Shown piece by piece: positions 55,914 through 64,000 of a DNA stretch of 64,000 bases. Made by a program: the position numbers and the translations under genes. Below the pieces are notes generated by a model. The model saw only the letters and a program-made list of their open reading frames with translations, searched no databases and had not been told where the DNA came from. Within the stretch, counting starts at the first letter, position 1. Each line of letters begins with the position of its first letter. Source of the DNA: Protonemura montana (taxonomy: Eukaryota; Arthropoda; Insecta; Plecoptera; Nemouridae); contig OX387604.1 of NCBI GenBank assembly GCA_947568835.1, forward strand, positions 12,491,076 through 12,555,075. Direction: 5' to 3'.

Positions 55914-56930
55914 ACGAATGATCAAAGTTGGTCACTTGCAATTATAGTTTCAAATGTTGTCGACAAGTGTCGTCAGAAACAAACCCTATATCGATGGACC
56001 TAGTCTGGTTACTCCAGGTAGTGTATCTGAACTCACCTGCATTATCAGTTTGTCATTACATTTTTTGCTCATTTTATGTATTGCCGGCTGGTTATTAAGA
56101 TAATTTTACTAAGTTAGGTTATTTTCTTCAGTATTAACTTTTTTGATTTAGCTTTTTGATTATTTATTCTCTTATTTCTCTCTTTATCTATGGAGTATTT
56201 ATGACGGTTGTATAATTGTGCAACTCTTTAAGTCACGGCATCTGGTACAGACTCAAGCCCTCGAGTATCACTTGTATCAGGCGTCGATACAAGGTGCTTA
56301 ACTCAAGTAGGCTACATACATGAATATTAGGGTTAATAGGCACATCAATCTGATGATCATTTTGCAACTGATTAAGTTTTCGACTTGGGGAGGGTACCCT
56401 GCGCTGCCCCGAAACACAGAAGGAGGAAACAGAAGGTGGCAAGCGAGGACACAAGAAATGAGACGGAGAGGAGGTGAAAGGAAATCGAAATACAGATTGC
56501 GCAGACCCTCCCCATCCAAAGTCAGTGTCATGTGACAGCAACTCGTGGGCTAGTCTTGGTCTGGGTCCTCGTCGGGAGGCTGTTCCGTAAACAAGACCTT
56601 GACGAGGAGTGAAACGTCCCCTCTGGCATACCCTCACCACGATAAGGTGCCATCCTCGAAGGGGTAGGCTACATGCCGAACTCAGTTTTACATGAAGTTG
56701 TTTTAATAGATTTGGTGCCATTGGGGTCATTCCAGATCAAATGGTTACACTCAAAACTATCTCAGAATTTGATGATATTTTAGGAGATTCTGTACACAGC
56801 ATATAAAACGTACACTTTGTCGGTTGTCGCCATTAGTCTTATACTTTGACCAGCGCATGGCACTGAAACCCCGCTTTTTTACTTTGTGGTGTGCACCGCA
56901 AAGAATTAGTTTCATTATTTGAAAAAGTAT
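55914..56930. other. Region downstream of TOM70, no gene supported
   Basis: Holds the TOM70 3' UTR. A 165-codon minus frame (56233-56730) has repeat-like composition and no family motif. The GC-richer stretch 56380-56670 may be an old repeat. Confidence 0.45.
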
Positions 56931-57935
56931 TAACCTGTCAAAAATGAGTGCCCAAACCAGGGGCGTGCAGTCACGGTATGCTAGGTATGCGGCGCATGCC
57001 CACTCGATTTGCCCCACGACCTATTTTTATTATATTATTCCTGAAATATTTGGACGGTTCACAAATTTCGCTGTTTCAAAAACCGAGTTGACGTTTTCAG
57101 TTTCTTTGCAGCAAATGTTTTTTCTTTTCGCGTGATATCACTCCGCATCGTGGTCCCAACGTTGAGAGTGCACACTCAACAGTCCCAGCTAGCACCTCAA
57201 AGTGATGTGTACACTAACGTACCGTAGCGTTTTCAGTATAGGTGGGGAGGGGGGAAAGCACGTTTCTCACTGGGCTTCAGCTTTGGTAGCCTACATATAC
57301 GTCACCCAAGCAAGTCGCCGAGCCATACTGCTAGCCTCGCCTCATGGCACTCGTCTCGCGCAAAACGTCACTGTTGACAAGAATGAGCGGCAAAAGTATG
57401 ATCACTAGGGATTTTACTGTATTTTCATCTTTACTTGTACAGTTTTGATTCGGAAAAGAAATTGACAATAAATCAATACTGACATGTTATTGTGGCACAA
57501 TATTAAATATTGTAAGTTATAAAACAAAAAATCACAATTGAACGATAAGAGAATGTATAATCTAAGCTATGCCACCAGCAGGCTAGTTGAAGCTCAATTT
57601 TTTTTGAAATAGTAACCTGAACAATTGATAAACATTATTGATATTTTGAATCGTAATTATTTAATTGTGGAGGTTTATTAAAAAGGACGGTCGCTATACG
57701 CCATTGGGTGGCACCTACCGTTGCCACGTGTTGCCGACTCGCTTTCTCAGCAGAAAGCTCGATAATAGCGCTGGCTCCGACAATACCTTAAGCCGTTACG
57801 CTTTTACGGTTTAAAAAAATCCGCTATCTAGGAAAAAATGTGAGCATACCCACGTCCTCACCCCACTGCACGCCCCTGGCCCAAACGGGTACCTAACCCT
57901 GAAGCTCCACCTGTCGGGGTGAAATCGGATATAAC
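56931..57935 (-). mobile_element. tRNA-SINE copy interrupted by a hAT-type element
   Basis: Left flank TGTCAAAAATGAGTGCCCAA and right flank GCCCAAACGGGTACC...GCTCCACC are the two halves of the minus-oriented SINE head/body junction seen uninterrupted at 47612-47652 (GATGCCCAAACGGGGACTC). Confidence 0.7.
56958..57878. mobile_element. Non-autonomous hAT-type DNA transposon, 921 bp, perfect TSD
   Basis: Begins CAGGGGCGTGCAGT and ends ACTGCACGCCCCTG, a perfect 14-bp terminal inverted repeat. It is flanked on both sides by the 8-bp direct repeat GCCCAAAC (56950-56957 and 57879-57886). CAGGGGCG-type ends with an 8-bp duplication are hallmarks of hAT elements. There is no transposase frame inside. 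An internal segment is related to 7780-7935. Confidence 0.93.
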
Positions 57936-58544
57936 AAAAATTATTTTCGAAAACATCTGTCCTATCAAAACCTCAGCAGAAATGTTCATCAAATTCTGAG
58001 ATGGTGAGGGTTTCGAGTGTGGTCATTTCATGAGGAATGATCCATTTGTTAACACTTTCCAGTATCTCCATAATGTTATTGATTAGAGGGAACTAGACCT
58101 TCAAATAAGTTGTTGTAGAATATTAGTATGTTGTACACATTTCCAACTTCGAGTAATTCTACAAGAATGTGAAAAGATAACGCTTTTTCAAGTCGATGAG
58201 AATGCTAAAAGGCAAGGTTTCTTTCGGCTGTTGTACACGTTTTGAATGTTGAGTAAGCTGATAAGTATGTCAAAATGTAAGGCTTCTTTTGGCTCTAAAA
58301 ATATGTAATAAAAATGATCTCCATGACTTGTCTAGTGACTTTCTATCCCTGAAATTGTTTTTCTTTACTGAATAATTAAACCCTTAGCTGTACTTGGCAA
58401 AGCTGTGGAAATAAAAAATCTTCAGAAGAGACGTAATGTACATGCTTTCTTTAGATCATAAATGAAAACCTGCCCTGATATATGTAGAAAATAATGTGTT
58501 TGAGGTTAAAAATGTCACTCCTTCCAACAAACAAATCATAAAAG
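57936..58544. other. Intergenic, nothing recognised
   Basis: AT-rich, with loosely repeated AAGGCTTCTTT-like words around 58200-58300. No gene supported. Confidence 0.5.
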
Positions 58545-58868
58545 AATTATTATTATTTGTGGTATTTAACGACGCACTGTTTTGACATCTGGCCATGCGG
58601 CACTGGTCTAATGGCGTCGGTGAATGAGTGGATCATGACGAGGATCATGAACCTAACCTAGAAGGGAGAGGAAACCTGGTGCCGGAGCATAGCCTACTCC
58701 TGTCGAAGAGCACCAAGGGGACCACCGGCTTATTGTCCCTTCAGAAGGATGGTACAATTCAAACAGCAGGATTCCTCCACAAATTCATGCTGTCGAGAGG
58801 TTGATAAGCAAGGCGAGTGAAGTTGCTGTACTAACTTCCATCCCTCCAATCTCTCTCCCGAACAGAAG
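58545..58868 (-). mobile_element. 5S-SINE family member lacking the 5S head
   Basis: Reverse complement of 58670-58868 matches the body of the element at 15342-15575 (AATTTGTGGAGGAATCCTG, AGCCGGTGGTCCCCTTGGTG, CTCTTCGACAGGAGTAGGCT). Its 3' end GTCAAAACAGTGCGTCGTTAAATACC is shared with 16518-16630. An (AAT)n tail lies at about 58545-58558. Confidence 0.8.
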
Positions 58869-58905
58869 TCGCAAAAGAAGAGTAGCATCCCAGTGAGTAT
58901 AAGCT

Positions 58906-58911
58906 TTATTA
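58906..58911 (-). promoter_or_regulatory. Poly(A) signal of ATP synthase subunit g
   Basis: AATAAA on the minus strand, 110 bp past the stop codon. Confidence 0.65.
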
Positions 58912-59020
58912 TAATAGCTCGCTGACAAACATTTCATAAACTTAATCTACTGAAGCATTTTAAATACCCTATTCAATTTATCTTACACTCATTGATGACA
59001 CTTAAAATTGTCAGTGGCGA

Positions 59021-59679
59021 TTATACTTTGTAGCCAACGATGGACTGTTTACCAATGCACTCGCCTACAAAGAACCAGCAGGCAACTTCGGTAGCTACTA
59101 GTGTGTTGATCCACGCATCCTGCAATAAAAATTGAGTTAACTGATAGGCAATCGAAATTCAATTGCAGGAGCAACCATGGAAAAACTTGCTGAAGCGCCA
59201 AGAACAAAACGGCAACATATGTACAAAACAAATGCATCATAAGGCTTTAAGTACGATAAGATGTTCAACGGGTACATACCCTAACAGTGAGATCCTTCCA
59301 GCGTCTCGTTCTGAATCCAGAAAGTAGGCGTTGAATTCCACTTCGAATAGCTGGGATGTCGCCGGGTGAAGGGGGGGTCAGCTCCACTTTGGCGTATTTG
59401 ATAAACAAATCCAATTTTGGTTTCCCATTGCGTAAAAGCGCTGCATTGAAAATTAATTAATTACAATATTATTTATAGGAATACCGAGAATTTCAGTTCC
59501 GAGAGATAAGGTTATGCTCTAAAACGAGGTGTTGTTGTTGGAACCATAACGCCAACAGGATAGCTGTTCTTTTGATTAATTGGACAATAAAAGCTGGAAG
59601 TCTATTTTGGTGCTTTTTATAGCATACCTTGAATCATCCGTGGTCCTCTGGAGGATAAAGATTGCACGGCTTTCGACAT
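59021..59679 (-). CDS. ATP5MG: ATP synthase membrane subunit g, mitochondrial
   Basis: Small inner-membrane subunit of the F1Fo ATP synthase Fo sector; together with subunit e it promotes dimerisation and cristae shaping. Exons: 59628-59679 (ATG), 59280-59440 and 59021-59119 (TAA); 103 residues, the same as human subunit g. Motifs: KLDLFIKYAKVELTPPSPGD, WKDLTVRDAWINTLVATEV, then the single TM segment with the GxxxG-type CWFFVGECIGKQSIVGYKV C-terminus. The N-terminus MSKAVQSLSSRGPR is basic and hydroxylated, as expected for import without a long cleaved presequence. Phases consistent. It lies alone between repeat-rich spacers. Confidence 0.96.
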
Positions 59680-61182
59680 TTTTGCTCGAAGACGTCCAAA
59701 TCCAAGTAAAAGATGGAAACCAGCTGGAGTGCAGTGACGTAACAGCAGAACGTCTTGTGGATCAGTCGGCCCAATGGACATCCCAACGTACGAAATTCAA
59801 ATGTTTAAACCAAATATACTGTCGTTGAGCAAGCATTAATTTTAAATTTTAGAAAAATAGTTGGCTGTATTATAAGACTAGATAATTGGAATTCCTAACG
59901 GACTTAAACATATCTGCACCCTTATTTTTTGTTTCATGTATTGTTTCCATCCAATTTGGGGCTTGAAAAAAATATCACGCTTACGCTGGATTCAACTTAC
60001 CGGCATTGATTGGGTGTTACTGATTTCATTTTCAACTAAGTTTGTTTTTCCAAAATGTCTTTTCATAATATGTTTTATTCTTCTTTAAACATACATCAAG
60101 AATGTTTATTCTTAAGTGCCAAGATTACGTGGTTTTGCATTTGAATATACGTGTAAGTGTTTTCGGGCACAAACAGAACTGAGAGCATTACCATTGGTAA
60201 TGGAGAGGCTAATGAAAGTAACTGTCGACAATAAGTTGAAATCAGTAAGTGGCCAGTGACCAAAGACAGTTAGCACAAATATCAGATAACTTCTTCCAAT
60301 CGAGCTATTAGGTAAGTTCCCCAAACAATTGTTATTTGCAAATAAACAATCTTCTTACAGACTTACCAAAAGGCAAGCCCAATGTAGGCAGAACATTTCT
60401 GCAAAGTTCAAAATGCTAAGTTTAAAGTTCACATGACTAACAAATAGTCTTATTCTATTCATTTCCTCAAAATTGACATGGTGGAATTAATATCACTTTG
60501 ATACGTCACGCAATGCCTCGATTATTACAATATTATTTTGTTAACATACTCTCATCAACATTACATTTAAGTTACTTGATAAAAATTTCTTACCTATATT
60601 TCACACATGAATATATATTTAAGTACAACTAAGGTTAATATTCCTAAATCACTTCACACTTATTACCTAACACGAGACTTTTGGACGAAAAGCTGTTGAT
60701 AAGGAGTTATATCATGTATGTCTGACTAGAAAATACAAATTTTGTTAAGAGTAGGACAAGTTTTCAGAGTTTCAAAATTACTAATGGAAGAGATAACAAT
60801 ATAACAACGGAGGAGTTCAAACTATAATTAAAATCAACGTAATATTACAATTTTTACTGAATATTGCAAGCAGCAAAACAAAAATTGTGTTCACTTCAGG
60901 CAGACTCATAGTTAAAAAAATAAAACTTTATATGTTAACTTCGTTCATTATCAATCAAGTTCTTGCATACCTATAACTACAGCACATGAAGAACCCCATC
61001 TCGTAAGAGCATATTTGACAAAAAAAATTAAATATCGTACACAAATTCACGATTTTTATTGAGAAAATACAGTTGGATTGGTTAAAATGAATAAACTATT
61101 TATTTTCTTTAGATGTATAAAGTATAGAGTGCTACTCCCTAATTTATGTACAAACCACAAAGGAAATAATTTACATTTATTA
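59680..61182. other. Intergenic, nothing recognised
   Basis: Contains the promoter of the subunit g gene (directly right of 59679) and the 3' UTR of the zinc-finger gene. AT-rich otherwise. Confidence 0.55.
61099..61104 (-). promoter_or_regulatory. Candidate poly(A) signal of the zinc-finger gene
   Basis: AATAAA on the minus strand, about 80 bp past the stop at 61183. Confidence 0.5.
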
Positions 61183-62391
61183 TCACTCTGTGCCATTTTC
61201 TTCTTCTTCCCTTTCAGTGCTAGTAGTGCACGACTCCTCACTTCCAGAATCCCCGCAGGATCGCAAGGAAGGGGAGAGCTCCTTTAGGAGAGGCGGGAGA
61301 CAATCACTAGCGGTACAGCAAGACACGCAAAACCCGTGTCCATGTGCCATTTGCTCTGAGGAGGCCAGGAAGACCTTACCACATCTCACGCACTCTTCCT
61401 GTAGATCACCTGGAAGGACAACAACAATTAATTTTTTGCTGCTTTTCAGCTATGTCTGTGCTACCCAGCTCTTGTGACACTCGCAAATTTGGTTACACAT
61501 TTGGGCATCTGTAAATGGTTTGTCCGTTTTTCTATTATCGTAAGCTTTATAAAATGCAAATGGGGTAAGTCCCAACGAAATGAGACGAGAACGATATTGT
61601 CGAGGAGAGAAGCGCCAATGATTTCTTGACCTTTTGGCGACGTCGGTCTGCCATGTTCAGGCGTGAACTTTAAGGCAGAAATTCGCTAACCACTTTGCAT
61701 GACCTCTTGGGCAAATACTCAAAATAAACTTCTCAACTTCAAAATTTGGTAATTCAAAACAATTTTTGGATAAAATCTTTACCTCAAAAAATCCCCAAAT
61801 TAATCTAAAAAATGTCGCTATCGAGCCACGTTTACAGTGATGGTTACAGAATAGAAACATAACATTAAAAAGGGCAAAGATCGACGAAATTTCAATTTTG
61901 TGTTCAATTTTTTAAATGTGAACTTGTTATTACTATGCTTATCATACTTCATACTGAAATCGGGACCTGGAACAATCCTGGCCCTTCAAAGTATTAGGAA
62001 CTGAATCACTTTAAAGGTGTCAAATGTTCAGTTAGCAGATTCAATAATTAAATCCTAAGTAGGTACTTTGAACGATTAGCGCATCACAGTTTTTCCACTC
62101 GTACAGAATTTCGAGGCATTAAACCCATTTTGGAGTCAACAATCTTATCAAAGTATGAAGCAAAAGCGCGTTGAAAACCCGTAAAAAAGTCGGACTACGA
62201 CTCTGAAAGGCCCCGGCAAACCACCTGCATTCAGCTAATTACTTTTCACTTGGGTTTTGTTCGTTTAAATCTAAATGTAGAGCATGGTATAAACGTCGGA
62301 TAGGTACCTTCGTGAGTCTTCATGTGTGCTCTTAAATTACACGCGAGTGCAAACTTTTTATTACACAGATCGCATGCGTGAGGTTTGTCGC
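61183..62391 (-). CDS. C2H2 zinc-finger protein, 3' part
   Basis: Two terminal exons, 62308-62391 and 61183-61409 (TGA), joined in phase 1. The first encodes one complete C2H2 finger, GDKPHACDLCNKKFALACNL then RAHMKTHEG; the GDKP linker implies further fingers in exons upstream, beyond the visible part. The second encodes a C-terminal CVRCGKVFLASSEQMAHGH...FCVSCC segment, a finger-like but irregular cysteine cluster, then an acidic Ser/Glu tail ending EREEEENGTE. A nuclear DNA-binding role is expected from the family. The orthologue cannot be named from this fragment. No further fingers were found in 62392-64000, so the next exon is probably outside the window. Confidence 0.78.
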
Positions 62392-64000
62392 CTAAAAACA
62401 AAACAAGAAATTATTAACGAATGTAATACAGAGTTTCTTCGGAACAAGTTATCGATTAAAAGAAAATAGTCAAGAAGTGGGTTGGGTGGGGTTGGCCAAA
62501 CCCGAAGATATATTTTTTTCTTTTCTTGACAGAGGTGTCAAATATGGTTTCGTCAGTGCAAAGTGAAGCAGCTAATCAGACCAACAGACCACATTAAAAA
62601 ATGTCTCTCTCTTTCCTCTCTTTCTCTCTCATTCTCTCTAGCGTACTTTGAACTTGTGGATCGAGATTAATAACGACCGAGAAAAGGGCGTGATGATGAT
62701 TTTTGCGTCAGCAATAACTTGAAATCGTTGCAATTGACAAGCATATAGGCCTATGCGGCTGTGGTTTACGCCCATAAAAATAACTATATTATGCACTTTC
62801 AGAGCGAAAGGTTCATCAGAGTATTGTACAGTCAAGTGCAAATTAAAACTGATCATCTTGAAATACTGGTTATCAGGTTTTTTTCGTGAGGTGAACGACC
62901 CATATCCATCTCGGCCGCCGCTGATAAGACCTATTGGTTCGCCACTGTTTCACCTGCTCTGCCTGCAGGTCTATTTCTAACATGACAAGGGTGCTATAAC
63001 AGGTTGAGACGAAATGAAAGCATCTCGGCATCAACCAATACTCAACTCTCCACTCGAACATGCTCCAGCTCTGACCACCTGAAACCCACGTGGATCCCAA
63101 CAGTTCGAACTAGCTCACTCCGATAAAAAAAAAAAAAAAAAAAACTTAATGATATCGACATTGAAAATAATGCGTCCTGTTTGTGTTGTCAGATACAGGC
63201 TGTATTCTTTCGTGGAAACACTCGAAAATTTACGTATACTAGAAGCGCTTTTCCTGCAAAAGGTTTTCTTTTCCTCGTGGCTGTACGCTGCCGAAAAGTG
63301 TAACTCGAGTTCAAAAAGCAACTTCACGTCAAAACCCTGTCCATTGATTCATTGCAATTAGTTGACATTGAAAAAACCGGTGGCCGGAGTTAATTCATCC
63401 AGTGATTATTCGATTATAAATATATTTAAAATAAAATAACTGCCTTTATTCCCATCGAACGTAGTTTTTAAAAGAAAATACTGATATTTTTTGTCAATAC
63501 TTTCCAGTTCGTGATTTACTGAAAAAAAATGTTAATGGCTATTTAATCAAAGTGCAGATTACAATATTTCAGGCTGATGCTGCATCTGAGAGTATAGCTA
63601 CTGTTCACTCAGAGAACGGCAGCGCTGAGCTGAGATTCATGTAATATGTAAATAGGGAATGGGGAATAGGGGACGACACTCAATGTCTTGATTTATTCTA
63701 CCTTGTAAACTAAAATGTAAATGCAGCAAAGGCGGTGCAGCTCTAACATACTAATCCGAATGGTTGTTCGGTTTTCAAAGAAATTGCATCTATACCTATG
63801 GCAATAAGACCCACAATTACTAAAACTCGTCTATGTAGGAGCGGGACAATAAGTCTAATTATCTACGTTTAGTAAAGCTAAGAGTAGTAAACCTCTTTGA
63901 ATCAGCAACGTAAGACTGCGACGGAATGTAAGTAATAGAGATGCACGAAGATGTGCAACTCGAATCAGTTCGTTTTAGATATAAAACACGCATTGGAATA
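62392..64000. other. Probable intron or intergenic sequence, nothing recognised
   Basis: Contains a CT-rich microsatellite (62603-62640) and an A20 run (63125-63144). Short open frames on both strands have no recognisable motifs. Confidence 0.5.

Noticed and set aside
56233-56730. 165-codon minus-strand open frame downstream of TOM70
   Set aside because: No domain, no splice context, Arg/Pro/Ser-rich composition typical of a GC-richer non-coding patch.
59580-59828. 82-codon plus-strand open frame
   Set aside because: Antisense to the first exon and promoter of ATP synthase subunit g.

Overview
This is a eukaryotic, AT-rich nuclear window with spliced genes, short to medium introns and many short transposable-element relics. 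The gene set (a nidogen with a long EGF array, a divergent ionotropic receptor of the IR/iGluR type, an Expanded-type FERM protein of the Hippo pathway, an SLC3A2-like heavy chain) points to a protostome animal, most likely an arthropod with a compact genome. The exact species is not determined from the sequence. The exon models below were built by hand from splice sites and reading-frame phase. In every multi-exon model the phases agree across all introns, and seven of the nine genes have a complete or nearly complete coding sequence.

Layout. About 0.1-9.9 kb (minus): nidogen, with its 3' end beyond the left edge. 10.4-12.75 kb (minus): an ionotropic receptor whose extreme N-terminus is unresolved. 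13.2-21.6 kb: a gene-poor block with a chain of hairpins, a 5'-truncated LINE, a 5S-rRNA-derived SINE, tRNA-type SINEs and two foldback elements. 21.7-23.0 kb (minus): protein-L-isoaspartate methyltransferase, back to back with 24.0-27.9 kb (plus): an SLC3A2/4F2hc-like heavy chain whose last intron holds a Penelope-like element remnant. 29.2-39.7 kb (minus): Expanded-like FERM protein (1,328 aa), with a degenerate LINE in one intron. 39.7-43.9 kb: intergenic. 43.9-52.3 kb (minus): TBC1D23 (671 aa), head to head with 52.9-55.9 kb (plus): TOM70 (582 aa). 56-58.9 kb: nested transposons, including a 921-bp hAT-type element with a perfect 8-bp target duplication inside a SINE. 59.0-59.7 kb (minus): ATP synthase subunit g (103 aa). 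61.2 kb to beyond 62.4 kb (minus): the 3' end of a C2H2 zinc-finger gene. The last 1.6 kb holds nothing I recognise.

The neighbours do not form a pathway. They are ordinary housekeeping, matrix, sensory and signalling genes in conserved single-copy form. The two head-to-head pairs (PCMT/SLC3A2 and TBC1D23/TOM70) probably share promoter regions. The least ordinary material is in the repeats: a 5S-derived SINE family, a tRNA-SINE family interrupted by a hAT element, at least two foldback families with copies tens of kb apart, a GIY-YIG-bearing Penelope-like remnant with a hammerhead-like motif, and two clusters of perfect short palindromes. I found no CRISPR array, operon or other prokaryotic system, and no convincing undescribed protein system.
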